Part shown: positions 52,589-64,000 of the stretch, piece by piece
How the letters are laid out: each line of letters begins with the position of its first letter
Position numbering within the stretch: position 1 is the first letter of the stretch
From: Phoebastria nigripes
Lineage: Eukaryota > Chordata > Aves > Procellariiformes > Diomedeidae
Assembly (NCBI GenBank): GCA_035582835.1
Contig: JAYKAV010000888.1
Span: 613,380-677,379, forward strand
Length of the DNA: 64,000 nt
Reading direction: 5' to 3'
The notes under the pieces: generated by a model
Database searches by the model: none
What the model saw: the letters and a program-made list of their open reading frames with translations, nothing else
Told to the model about the DNA's origin: nothing
Position numbers and translations under genes: made by a program

Positions 52589-55500
52589 GGTAAATGNATA
52601 AGACTGAAATGTTTTTAACCCAGAAATCCTATTTGGTAAAAGAATGTAAACAAGCTACCAACATGGATTAACTAATTCTCATTTTTCTCAGCTGCACATT
52701 CTGTAGCTGGAGTGAAGCTAGTGGGCAAAATATTTATTTTTTAGCATTGGTGGCAGCTGACACTTTCTTAAAATCAGCATTCATACCTTTCCATTGCTTG
52801 CTTTGCAAAATAAAACTAAACAACATAAACTTTCCAATATTATTGTGTCAGGAAGAGAGGATGGGAAACAATTGGTTATTTTGCACTCTCAAGCCCCCTA
52901 TACAGTTGAGTCAACCAGTGTTTGTCTTACGGTTTTGTATCAGCTGCTACAAAGAGAGTGTGTGAGCTCTCCTTTCTTATTCCNAGAACCAATTGAATTG
53001 TGGATAAGCTAGAAGGTACTTGAAGGAACCAAGTTAGTTATTCTGGATTTTTCCTTCATTTTAGCTGAACATTGGTTCCATGTGTTAATGGTTAACTCTG
53101 TGAGTTTACTGTTTTATTATGGGATCAACATACAATAACATACCGGGAAAGATACATGTTTGGCTGTGAAGCATTTGCTCTTGATGACTAGTTCTTTAAG
53201 TCTTCGCATTAAACTTTTTAGACATTAAAGGCAAGTCTAGTTCTTTATTGGATAACACTGAATGGTGATCTTTCTTTTAGCCCATTTGAGTGGGAGAAAT
53301 CATAAAAGAGTAGTGTTCAACCACAATAAATACTTCTTAATCAAGCTGCTTTTCAGGCAGTTCTTTGTTTAAAAATAGTCTTTTTAAATTCTACAATCTG
53401 TAGCCAAAAAAGATCTGGAAAATAACTGGTAAATGCTCAAAGGGGTTTTTTTTGTTTTTGAAAAGGGAGACAACCTAAGCATAATGCTATCAGTGTTGAT
53501 TTTTTGGTTTTCATATAGTACATCTTATTTTCAGTACCACTGTAACTTTGCAAGTTGTATTAAAGTGGCTATTTTAATGTTTTAGATCTGTAGTTCAAGT
53601 GAAGACTCTTATTTTATGAATGTTCATAGGGTCTGTGTTCCAATTAACTGATTTATGTTCTGTCACTGGCAAATTAAAAAAAAAGAGTCTTAATGTATTT
53701 TATTGCTATGTTAGACAGTTGAAATGTCACTTAGGATGAAATAACCAGTGCTAAAGCAGGAAGCTAAAACCCAAAAAGCAAAGACTACAGAGGCACTTTA
53801 GAAAACGTCAGCAGTTTTGGGTGGTTTTTTTTTTCCTTTCCAATCCTTTTATCAGTAAGGCTCTTGCAATTCACATTCGAAGATCAGGCAAACAATATTA
53901 GACTTGCAGCGGGAGTTAATCTGTGTCCAAAGCATTTTAGTTAAATTAAAATAAAAACTAAAAAATCTATTGACTTGTGCCAACTCTTGTTTGAGTCTGG
54001 GTTAGACTAATGTGTGGTCTGCTGTGCTGTGAGGGCATGTGAGCCACAGCTGCTGGATTTTGTTAGCTCCTGCCTCTCTGATCTATGCAAACTTGAAGTC
54101 AGAGTTCTTTAATATCTCTGTGGCTCTGTTTCCCCATCTCTGAAATGAGAGTGCTGTTCCCTCAGGAGCGTTCGCCGCATGTTGCTGGCTGTGGAAGCTG
54201 TTGGTNGAACGTGTCCAGTATCGTTGCCTGCTGTGCTTTTCACCTAGTTGGTTCCTCTGTGATCTGCTGTCAAGGCCTTTTCAAGCGTGTTTCCATCGGA
54301 CGGGACCCCTGTATGAAGGAGGCAGGGGACACTTCCAAAAAGTTTATTGAGGCTGTGGCTGGTTGCAGAATCTCTGTGCCAGNTGCACTGCTTGAAAGCT
54401 GTGTGGCAGGCTGAACTGGATGAAACTTGTTTGTATTTATCAAAATAACAGGAAGAATAATTTAATCCAAAAAGATTAATTTAGCTCAACACGTCTATTT
54501 TATCAGAATGCAAATGAACGTGTTTCCGTTGTTGTTGGGCTTGCTGCTTTCTGTACAGAGGAACCTTTGTGAAGGAGGGTGTTGCTGATGTACTCTTAGT
54601 TTATCCTTAGGTCAAGTGCTTTTGGTCAGCTCTCTAACATTGTCTATTAGGGTGAGGATTTTTGGAAGTGTATGTTTCTCTGAAGCTGGAATTTTTCAGG
54701 TTTCCTGCTTAGGATCCATCATGCATCCAGGCATTGGACTCATCTTCCATTACAGAAATAGATGGCTTGAAACCTGTTTAAGAAATAGGAAATGTATTAG
54801 TAATCATCATTTATTTTTCTTCAGTTTAGTTATTTTTTTTTTCTTGACAATTCTTTTTTGCCTGTCTGGTTTTTTAGGGTTTTGTTTTGGCCTCACATTA
54901 GTTTATCTGGTTTTATGCAGTTACTATTAATAACTAACACTTATTTTACATACTGTCAGTGAGAGCTTCCCATTATGTCTCTTATGAGAAGTAGGGAATG
55001 AAAAGCTGAAGCTTTAAGATAAACTATGTAGACAAGTTGCTTATTACAGCCGTCTGCTCCCTCAGAGCAAATTTTGTGAAGTGCACGGGCTGAGCCTGGT
55101 TGGTGTTTGCCGGCTTATGAAAGATGCTCAGCAAAAGTTTGGCACAGTGTTAGGAAGCAGAGACGAACACTCTTCCTAACTGTCTCAAAAAGGGACGATT
55201 ATAATTGTGAGAAGGCAGTTACGGAAAACGAAGCATGCAGTTGTGAATTTTCTTCCATGCTGCGTCACTAATGCCATGCAGACTGTCAGTTCTTCAGACC
55301 ACTAGAGNTATTTATGAAATCAGTCCACGATCCTGGAGGTTTAGAGAGGCAGTATTGTTAGCTAGAGGAGAACGCCTAAATGGAAAATAAAATTAATACA
55401 GTTTACAAGAAGATTGTNATAGAAAATGGATTAATCTCCTACAGTCCCCTGTTTTTGCCTAACTGCAAGTGAGAGCTGAGCATAAAGACAAAGCAGAAAG

Positions 55501-57568
55501 CAAAAGTATAAATTAGCCCTTTTAGACCACAATAATATTAGGAAAAAATACTTGAAAACCTAATTTATTTCTAAACCTGATTTGAAATAATGCACAATAA
55601 AATGCCAGACAAATGCAACTTGAGGTGTTAGTGGGTTTAGTGTGGTTTTATTTGATCACACAATTCTACTTTGTCAAGCCCTTTTTGTTCTACTTTGTGT
55701 GTCTCTTGCTTTCAGATCTTACTAATTTTTGCCTTCCTAAGCCATTTTGTCACACTTTTACCATTGGCTGTAGCTCAGCTGTGCCTTGCTGTCACACCAA
55801 AGTGACTCCCTGTCATGAAATCGGTCTTCAGNATAAGACTTCCTTCTTATAGGTCTGAAATACACTTTACTTTCAACTCTTCTCCGTTCAGGTTGCCTGA
55901 TCATTTGTCTGGGTTGAAGGTCTGTCTTTAAAGAACTAATATTTTGTTGCTGGCAAAAGAAAGGGGAGGTGAAGGAAGGGTCAGGGTGTGGATCAGTGTT
56001 AAACAAATTGTGAAGGTCACAAAGAATTTTAATCTGGCTTGAAAAAGAGACTTGTATCCAGCAGCACATTTTTGTTTGTGATGGTCTGAATGGACAATTG
56101 TGGCTACTTTGAGAATTTGGTGTAGACTGCGTGACTGGTATAAATTGAATTAGTCTCATGACAAGGACNTAGTCCCATTTTTTTTTTTCTATCTGCCTGA
56201 TGGAAAGCAGAAGAAAGCCCTGCGTGACACGTCTTGACCCACAATGTCACTGTGGGCTTTTGTGACAGGCTCTGATTTCTGGCCTCTCATTTGATAAAGC
56301 CAATTTGGTGGAGACTAGAAAGGAGGCTTGCTGCAACACAAAATGTGCTTACAGAAAAGAGTATCTGGTGGTGAGTACAGATGACTGCCATTCAGTCTTA
56401 ATAATCATTAGAAAGCCAAGGTTTCTTTCTGAAAATGGGGCAAAGTCTTGGGCTTGTATAGCATAGGGACACAGTCACACCAAATGATGCACTATGTAAT
56501 ATCCTGCGCCGTGGTATCATCTTTCTTTGTCCTTTTCTCCAGCCATTCCTGTGCCTTCCATTTCGTCCATTTGCTTATTTCTTCCATTTTTTTNCCCCAC
56601 TCTTCTGCCTTCCTTTCATCTCTCTTCCCCGCACTTTGTACCCTGAACTGGAGTGAAATCCCTCCCTCCTTTCCGTGCTGATAGGGCACCAGCAAAGAAA
56701 TCATTGTGAGTGCTGCTTTTCCTTAGCCTGAAAACATCCCAACTTTCTGATTTTGTGTCCGTTTCCCTCCCGTTCCTGATGCCCTCCTTCCTGCCTCTGT
56801 TGGTGCTGGTAGGGGGTTGCGAACTTGGAAAATTCCAGTGGAAATATTTGTAGCGCATCAAAGGAAAAAGCAACTGAATGCAGGTTGTGTAATAGAAAAC
56901 TGTAACCTGCAGTGCTTGTTGCTCTACCTGCACTCGCAATGCAGATGTAATGATTTATATCGAAACATTTTGTAATGTTTTAAGTACTAGGAAGACATTT
57001 TGAATTACTGTTGGTTTGGTTTTTTTTTTTTTAAACAAGGTTAAAAATTCTGTTGTTCCCATTGATACACAATGCGGTGGGTTTTTTTAAAGGAGTGGAT
57101 CAAGATCTTTTCACTGTAAATTTAAAAAACTCACAAGAGAATGATTGTCGTGTTTTTCCTGAATATTAATTTCAAATAAGGGGCTGTAATCTGAGCAGGG
57201 GTAGCCAAGTATTTTTGCAGTCGGTAAACAAACAGGAGCATGGTGAGAAAATTACATTTACACTACAGGGTTGCAATCTGAAGGCATAAGATTTGGCTGC
57301 AGGTACTCTGACAGCAAATCATGGCATTGTGCCAGTGTCATGACCACATTTGAGTGATGTTTTCTGGAAGTTCTGTCATTTGTGTCGTGAATTCTGGTGG
57401 TTTTCATTGGAGAGTCATTTCAGCTCATGCCACAGACCTCCAGAGGAGATAAAGAAAATTGAAAACATTGTGTGGTGTAACAAATCCAGAAACATCTACT
57501 TTTCCAAGCATGTTTACATTCCATTATCTCATGTAGATTTGAGAAATGTGTTCTCTTCGTTAATACAG

Positions 57569-57597
57569 TGTATTTTTTTTTCTCTTCCCTTATTCAG
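57569..57597 (+). other. SLIT3: Splice acceptor and polypyrimidine tract of the SLIT3 exon
   Basis: A long pyrimidine run (T-rich, then TCTCTTCCCTTATT) leads directly into a CAG at 57595-57597. Using this AG gives a 72-bp exon in the correct LRR frame, which is why I chose this boundary. Confidence 0.88.
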
Positions 57598-57669
57598 AGA
57601 TTTGAGCGAAAACCAGATAAAAGGAATCCCTAGAAAGGCCTTTCGAGGAATCATTGATGTGAAGAACTT
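57598..57669 (+). CDS. SLIT3: SLIT3 internal exon, one leucine-rich repeat (fourth LRR of the first LRR domain)
   Basis: The exon is exactly 72 bp. It begins with the last base of a split Leu codon, carries 23 whole codons (57599-57667), and ends with the first two bases of another split codon, so both flanking introns are phase 2, as is usual for SLIT LRR exons. The product starts [17 protein letters not shown] and continues IIDVKN, a typical LRR (LDLSxNxI..IPxxAF). From memory of the family, the G before IPRKAF and the VKN ending fit SLIT3; SLIT2 has A and IKN, SLIT1 has A and LKN. K after QI and the second I of IID differ from the human SLIT3 I recall. SLIT3 is a large secreted guidance ligand of ROBO receptors. 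This repeat lies near residues 130-155, in the first LRR domain; ROBO binding is mapped to the second. SLIT identity is very likely; the paralogue is somewhat less certain. Confidence 0.88.
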
Positions 57670-57675
57670 GTAAGT
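57670..57675 (+). other. SLIT3: Splice donor GTAAGT of the SLIT3 exon
   Basis: GTAAGT follows the two leftover bases TT of a split Leu codon. It matches the consensus donor exactly. Reading through it reaches a stop (TAA at 57671), so splicing here is required to keep the frame. Confidence 0.88.
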
Positions 57676-57763
57676 GACAATTTCCTTAATATTTGTGGTG
57701 AAAAACATTCTCCCTAGGTTACATTTGGCTGCTACGATTTGTTTGAGGACCACGTGGTTAGTT

Positions 57764-57870
57764 CTGTGCAATACAGAAGGGAGTTGTGGACCCTGCTGTG
57801 TGCAGCAGGGTATCGTCAAGGACCTCGAGTCCTACTTTGGTCCGCATGTACACTGTGCAACACAGCAGGG
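57764..57870. repeat. Structured repeat patch just downstream of the SLIT3 exon
   Basis: CTGTGCAATACAGAAGGG (57764-57781) and CTGTGCAACACAGCAGGG (57853-57870) match at 16 of 18 positions. Between them lie a perfect hairpin, CCCTGCTG-TGTG-CAGCAGGG (57791-57810), and a near-palindrome AGGACCTCGAGTCCT (57819-57833). The patch begins about 95 bp after the exon's donor and is more GC-rich than its surroundings. Confidence 0.7.
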
Positions 57871-59787
57871 GAAGTTTTGAGCAAAGGCAAAAGTATACTT
57901 AAAGGCTTTANCCATCCCTGCGGTATTGCCCTGCAAAATCCAGTGAAATCACGGTCCAAGACTTGAAGCAAGATACACATAGGAAAAGAACTGGTAGAGT
58001 TTGGGGGTGAAATTGAAATATGTCACTTAGATTAAATTTTCTGTCCCACCACTTGGGTGGGAAGTAAATATGGCAAACTGGGGCACACAGGCATGGTAGC
58101 TGAGCACAAGTATCAGAAAATGAAAAAATAATGTGGGAAATTAACTGTGCATGCTTTGACAGTTTGTATTGAAAATTAAAATAATTTTTAAAAGCCATTA
58201 AAGAGAGAAAAACAGGGTTTTGCTGTTTGTGCTAATGAAGCTATTCTGTCCTAGCCATTTTCTATAACATACAGTCNGAAATATGTGTAAATAAAGACTT
58301 TCAGCTCTATATTTCCAGAGCTGCTAGAGGCTCTTACATGTTACGTACCAGAAATGCATTTTTGTGCGCACCCACACACTAGTGCACCATTGGCATCATT
58401 AGAGTCAACACAAGGTGAATTGAAAAAGGAAGTAACAGCCAGCAAGTTGGCAGAGTCAGGATTTCCTGAGAAAACTTGCAGCCACTCTCAGAACCATTTC
58501 AGAGCCATTAGTATTAGCACTGTGTTACCACACCAGTAGCTGAAATCTGATACCCCAACGTGTTAAATGTTGTAAGCATAGTGTAAATAGTGTGGATTTT
58601 TTTGTTTATTTAGTAGAAGAATCAGCTGAAGGAGATCTAAAAAGAAGCACTTTTCTNTGAACAGCCTTGCAACGTACCTGTGCTCTGTTTTCATTTCTTG
58701 CCCCAAGGAACAACTTCTTTAGCATCCAGACTAATTTTTTTTCTATAGGCAGCATGGAAACTGTTAAGGGCAGTCAACATGAGTCAGAGCATGACCACTT
58801 CTGCATCCAAGGGCAAAGCACAATTCTTGTACTTTCTCTGGTGATGCTGTGTTGCAGGGATTATCACATCACTGGGGTTTGTGCAAGGGAGACAGTACTG
58901 CAAAAGACCAAAGCAGGACTTCCCCCAAGCTGGAAAACACGGGCACAGGAGCAATGTTGTGAGATGCCCCCTGTTCTCTGAGCGCCGTGCAAGGTTCCTT
59001 TGGAGACTTTGAGATAGACAGAACGTGAAGATTTTTACACGTCATACAACATTTACAGCTGTTTCTGCAGGCATTCAGCATACTAAGCTTGTGTTTCTTC
59101 AATGGTTTGTTACTTCCTTCATGTATATTCAACAGTGACTTTAGCTTTTCAGGTATGAAGGCTTTTTTACCTGAATGTCAGCCTGAGAAAACACATCTTG
59201 AGGAGACGTTTGAACTCATCTAAGCCTCCTCTTCAGTGGAGGAGCATCAGAGGACCTGTGTGAACAGGTCTTGTTTTTAAGACACAGGAAAATACTGGAG
59301 AATATAGTTTATAGTGGGAAGAAGTTTGTGGATTTTAGACAGAAGCGTGGCTTTTTTGTCATGTTAGCATGAATTTACTTACATTGTGTAATCAAGAGGA
59401 ACAATAGATGGTGTTTTGTTTCAGAAAATCTAACTTTCCCACCTATAATTCACTGTTAGTTGTCTAACTTCGTTTAAAATAGCAATGTTTGCATTCAGAG
59501 TTGATTTCACCTCTGGCAAGCTGTCAGAAAAATCACAGGTGTTCTTTGATTTATGCACCCAGTCTCAGTGGAGAAGGAACCAGGGTCTCACCTTTACATG
59601 AGCTGATAGCAAGGGATGGATGGCTGGAGTGCTTAGAGGAACTCTATAAATGTTGGGATCTAAAGCTTTAACAAGAAATTGTGACTGTCAAGTTAGGCAG
59701 TATCTATTATTTTGCTGTAAAAGACACAGTATCAGAAGTGCTTCCCTGAAGGCACTGTTTCTGCCTTTCAGGGATACTGAAGTTATC
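57871..59787. other. Intronic sequence without genes
   Basis: Intron downstream of the structured patch. No exon, RNA gene or transposon is recognisable. Confidence 0.55.
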
Positions 59788-59872
59788 ACAGAATCATAAA
59801 ATAATTCTGGTTGGAAGTGACCTCTGGAGGTCATCTAGTCCAACCTCGGGCTCAGCAGGAGCACAAAGCTTA
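59788..59872 (-). mobile_element. CR1 LINE 3'-end fragment, antisense
   Basis: CACAGAATCATAAAATAATT, then GGTTGGAAGTGACCTCTGG and GGTCATCTAGTCCAACCTC, is the complement of the CR1 3' UTR and its terminal ATTCTGTG-type end. About 85 bp is recognisable. Confidence 0.92.
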
Positions 59873-61000
59873 GTAGTCTAATTAATTGATTTGCTGATGT
59901 GAGCCACAAGTACTGATTGTTTAGATAAATAGCAGGAGAAGCAGACTTTTCACGCAGATCTATAGTCATTTTTTCTTGAAAAGGAATGGATGAATTGTGT
60001 AGCCAGGGTGGTTCGTTAGATCAGATGCCTGTTGCTTCCAGACACAGACAACTGGCCTATGAGTTGCTGAGAAAAATGTGACAAAATCTTGAGCCAACTT
60101 GCTGCTGCAAACACATTAAAATTTCTGCAGCAATAATGGTAAGGGTGTGATGCAAGTTGGACCAAGTTAATATTTAAAGCTCTTAAAGCTTTAAGCAGTA
60201 AGCTTAAACATGCCAGTTCTCAGTCTAGATTTGGCAGCCAGATCGCTCCCTTCTGAGTCACAGAGATGACCATGCCAACGAGTGTGAGTGTTCAAGCACC
60301 TACAGGAGAATGAGTCTTTGCCTTTCAGTGCCATTCAGCTGTTCGAACACCTGCACTGCTAATCGGTTGGTGGCTCTCTGACATATATGCACTAATGTGA
60401 TAGCAGCAGGGTTGGCCGTTTCTATGGTTATCACTTTGCAGATTTATTGTACTATTTCAGAGTTCTTCCACCTTATAAAGCATGGTTTTGAGGAATCTTG
60501 GGAGACTTTTAGACATAAGAAATAAACTTACATATTCTCCCGCACTCCCCAACCCTTTCCAATTTATCTTTAAAATTCATATAGGGAAAGACTGGCATGG
60601 AATTGTCTCTGTTTTCATGGCTTGACATTTAACACAGCCTCAAATTTTTTCAGTTTCTACATAAAGTATCCAAATGTCATGGCAAAAATAATAACTCTGT
60701 AGATACTATAATAGGGACACAGCAAGTGCTAGAGCACGTGAAAGTCTCCAGATTGTGCTGTCTTTCACAGCAGTTTGGAAAGCTTCCCTCAGGAAAAAAT
60801 GCAGAGAACTTGATGCAATAGACTAAGCCGGGGCATTAATTCCTTTTGGATACAGGCTCCGAAATACGCAGCCTAAGGGCTTAATATAAATTACAGTGGG
60901 TGCCATTTGGAAACCCTGTGAGAACTACCTTATCTCAGCATGGCCATAGGAGTAAGCAACACGAAGTGGCAGGCAGGCTGTGTCCAGTTGGAGCATACTG

Positions 61001-61035
<35 letters not shown>

Positions 61036-64000
61036 TGAATTTAAGGGAAGAGGTGCTGCTGCATGTGCTAAGCGATGAGAGTCTTTGGTGATGTCCATCT
61101 AGCACCAGGACTGCAGAACTGGCTTGGTACCGACACGATTTTGGTCATTTAAAAAACCGAATGTTAAGATGATAGGAAAGAAAAAAAAAAAAAGTGTTAT
61201 AGAAAGCAGTGTTTCAGGATGTTTTTCACCACGCCTTTCTTTTTAAATGGTAAAAGCTTCTATCTTTTGTCATTCTCTTAGCAGAGCAGTGAGCCCAGGA
61301 AAATGGGCTCGCATAAGGGCTGTGCTAAAGAAGAGCTTTTAGTGTCAGGGAGGCCAATGTTTTTGCATGAGACAAAGCCAAAGCAGAGGCTAGCAAGATG
61401 AGGTTTTAAAACTCCCAAGTGGGAGAAATTTTGTTGTGTGAATTATTTTCACATGAAGTGTTTTCTGCTGTTTGACTATAAAATCAAAGGAAGAATCTGC
61501 ACACAGAGAGTAAGTTAGTAAGTCTATTTCTAATTAAAATATAGAAAGAATTATACAGCTTTTAGAAAGTTTCATGAACACATAATGTCCATTACCAATA
61601 GTGAACTTATGTGGGAATTTGGTGTAAACTGACACTTTGAACATATTGTAGAATAGATGCATAAATGCTACTCAGTGGTCCTAAAAGAGTTGAACAAGCA
61701 AGGGCAAGAGAAGGCCAGCTTCCAATGTGCACCTGTATTCAATTTCTGTTACTTATTACTTAGAGAACAGGAAATGTTTCTTGCAGGAATCTAGCCCCAG
61801 GTAAGCACATTTATTTCAAGAGTTAAAAGTATATGGATTTGGGTCTTGTTGAGCTTTGGGCTAACTCAGCACTGTCAGCCATGGCCTTCCATCATAAAAA
61901 TATATAGAGCTGCTTCTTGGATTTCTGCACGTTTACCCTGCTTGTATCACATCTTGGCATTCAGATTGAGTGTTTCTCTGGTGAGGCATTCCTGCAGTTT
62001 CTGTTGAATTAGCCTGCCCAGCCCACCTTATCGAAGGCAGCCAAATTCCCAGAATAGGAATATGCAGAGGTTGACTCAAATAAAGATCCTGTAACAGCAG
62101 CAACCGTTCTTTTAAGGTGTTGCATGTGGTTATTGGCAGTATGCACCTCTCGCTGTGCTCTCTTCAGGACTGTGAAGCTGAACATAACCAATCAAGCTGC
62201 GTGAGGATTGCAAAGCATTGTAGGAATGTGATTCTTGGAGGCATGATGATATCGGGGCTTGTTGTGTTGCAGGGATCATTCCCCCATAAGAAATGCACAG
62301 GACAGATTTCAAAGAATTACTCTTCCTAGCAAGTTGCTGCCCTGTGTCCTTTTGCCATCTCTTGACAGAAGTTCATTCCTTTGTTTTGCAGCATTGCAGT
62401 AAGGAAAATCAATAGCCCGAGACTTACCAGCAAGCAGAGATCTGTCTGAGACTAAAATGGCAAGACTCGGGTTGTGTGTTTCCCTAAGCCTTTGCTCCTT
62501 TGTCATCCATTCCTATCTTGCACCTTTCAGACTGAAGGAGAAGCTACTTCTGTAAGCAATGAGAGTGCAAACGTACATCTCGCGTATATACAGAGTGCAC
62601 AGACTTGGTGTCAGTGTCTGTGTCAATGCAGCCTCCGTGACCCACATCAAGGAGCAGGTGCTGGTGGCAGGGCTGGGTGGTAGGAACTGGCCCGTGTCCA
62701 TACTATCTGTAGGGCTCAAGCTCTGCTGTGCACGGTCCTCTCTTTCACATCAACATCTCCCAGCCAAGGAAACTAAATGATTCACTGAAAGGAAAACATG
62801 AATACGTATGCAGTGCAGATGCGTGGGGAGAATGACAGAGCAGCAGAGCAGAGGGGGAGACAACCTGACAGCGCAGACACCCCGTTTGAACACCACACAG
62901 AGCTAGAGCCACATGAAATTACACAGTTACTGCTTTTTCTGTGAGGAGCGGCTGCCGTTTCTTGTTCTTGATTCACTGGAACTCAGTTCTGTGCATATTC
63001 AGCTTCTGTCTTTTTCCTTTCGTAGGCTTTGACTGTAAGATAGAATTTTGTAGCATTGGGATTCAGAAAAACACAAGCTAACAGGTTCATCTGTCATGAT
63101 AATACAGGCTCACTGCATTTCTGTCTAAATATTTCTCAGCCGCATATAAGATAATAGCTCTTATTACTAGACCTGCAAGCTGCTTTCCTTGCATTCTGGG
63201 GCCACTTAGGAAATTGTGGGTAATATCCTTCTTTATAGCCCTAAAGGTTCCTTTGGAGGAAGAAATTAACCATTTAGATTTTTTTTAAAAATGCAGAAAT
63301 ACATCAGCACATATGTAGCATTTAACACTTCTGTAAGTCAGCACACATTTATTTTCCTAGTGGTTACATTACCTATGCAATGTAAGAAATCAAAGCTCTG
63401 CGAGTACTGTAAAATGTTTTTGGGACTATTAGTTTCAGTTTCTTATTTGTTAAATGGCTTTTCCTGGAAGATACTCTTACTTTTTCTGCATGCATCTACT
63501 ATTAGCATCGATCCATGTGACTTTTACAAAAATTAAACATCTAGATTGCACATTCAGGCTTTGGAAAAAGCTGAACTTGCTCTTTACGTTGAAAGGTATT
63601 TTGCATTCACCTACACAAAATATAAAAATGTTCCTATGTCATTTTTTTTATCCATCACAACCAGCACTGCAGAGCATATTTGTAATTTTTGCCATTCAGC
63701 CATAGAATAGAAATAATTAAACATACCTGTCAAGTTAAAATAATGAATAAACCCAAGCAAATAATGATTGATTTGTGTGTAGCCGTTTCACTAGCAGAAA
63801 GCAAGTGATTGTGAATTATTTGCTGTACGTAAATATGCAGTATATCTTAATGAAATGTTACACTAGAAAACTTAACTCCTTTAGTCTGGGTTCTCAAGGG
63901 AAGCTATTATCCAGAGCCCTCTGAAACTCCTGGCCTTAGTTTCTTGACATTTGTGTACAGTATTCAATGTTACTATTGCAGTTTGCAGTAAAATAAAACA
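59873..64000. other. Intronic sequence without genes
   Basis: AT-rich intron with an A28 run (61005-61032) and an A13 run (61181-61193). The next SLIT3 LRR exon was not found here. Confidence 0.55.
61005..61032. repeat. A28 homopolymer
   Basis: Twenty-eight uninterrupted A bases. No retrocopy or flanking target duplication was recognised. Confidence 0.95.

Larger units (their letters stand above)
42359..57568. other. Intronic sequence without genes, up to the SLIT3 exon
   Basis: AT-rich intron with somewhat GC-richer patches at 43760-43860 and 44340-44450. It holds TTTA and TTTTA tracts (45907-45925, 52570-52588), a 19-bp palindrome (47090-47108), and T-runs (50077-50090, 57020-57032). No exon, RNA gene or transposon is recognisable. 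Confidence 0.5.
1..57597 (+). other. SLIT3: Large SLIT3 intron upstream of the LRR exon (5' end outside the window)
   Basis: No further SLIT exon was found in this stretch. I looked in particular for the third LRR exon, which should encode an ELLF-type motif between a pyrimidine tract and a GT donor, and did not see it. Open frames here reach at most about 136 codons. They overlap one another on both strands, lack recognisable domains, and the longest fall in a GC-rich patch, as expected by chance. SLIT genes are known for very long introns in their 5' half. That the whole stretch is one intron is an inference from the absence of other exons. Confidence 0.75.
57670..64000 (+). other. SLIT3: SLIT3 intron downstream of the LRR exon (3' end outside the window)
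   Basis: The intron starts at a perfect GTAAGT donor and runs to the window edge. I found no exon encoding the expected next repeat (a SCIEDGAF-type motif), so this intron is at least 6.3 kb. It contains a structured repeat patch near the donor, a CR1 scrap and poly-A runs. Confidence 0.75.

Noticed and set aside
55758..56159. 133-codon minus-strand open frame
   Set aside because: The translation has no recognisable domain and its composition looks random. This length is within chance for 64 kb in six frames.
57350..57597. Open frame continuing upstream of the SLIT3 exon
   Set aside because: It reads through the intron and polypyrimidine tract. Homology begins exactly after the AG acceptor, so the upstream codons are not coding.
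1..64000. CRISPR arrays, operons, phage or other prokaryotic systems
   Set aside because: There are no spaced direct repeats, no dense coding and no ribosome-binding-site pattern. Spliced exon structure, CR1 and LTR elements show a vertebrate genome.

Overview
The window looks like intronic DNA from a bird, most likely a neoavian species. Three things point that way: AT-rich sequence with few interspersed repeats, several decayed CR1 LINE pieces (the dominant avian retroposon), and a solo LTR of the ERVL-like type that I recall from neoavian genomes (TguLTR5-like). It is not bacterial. There is no operon, no run of adjacent reading frames and no CRISPR array. Isolated N bases are scattered through it.

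The only coding sequence I can support is one 72-bp exon at 57598-57669 on the + strand. It encodes one leucine-rich repeat of a SLIT protein, and its residues fit SLIT3 better than SLIT1 or SLIT2. It has a strong polypyrimidine tract and AG acceptor, a perfect GTAAGT donor, and the 72-bp phase-2 structure typical of SLIT LRR exons. The rest therefore reads as SLIT3 intron: at least 57.6 kb upstream and at least 6.3 kb downstream. I did not find the neighbouring LRR exons (third and fifth repeats of the first LRR domain), so they should lie outside the window.

Layout: 1-8.7 kb is AT-rich intron with a small antisense CR1 scrap. From 8.7 to 10.9 kb there are GC-rich patches, ending in two CpG-dense blocks around an AT-rich core full of homeodomain-type motifs. 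This is the best candidate for a regulatory element. A complete solo LTR in antisense orientation with a 5-bp target duplication lies at 18.8-19.4 kb. A CR1 3' end carrying reverse-transcriptase remnants, a large internal deletion and a 22-bp tandem duplication lies at 26.8-27.5 kb. A second CR1 ORF2 fragment is at 35.8 kb. Two diverged copies of an unidentified ~220-bp repeat sit at 38.6 and 42.1 kb. The exon follows at 57.6 kb with a structured, internally repetitive patch about 95 bp downstream, and another antisense CR1 scrap lies at 59.8 kb. Simple repeats and poly-A/T runs occur throughout.

I found no evidence of a novel multi-gene system. The observations most worth checking are the CpG/homeobox-motif block, the unidentified repeat pair, the LTR promoter antisense to SLIT3, and the palindromic elements.
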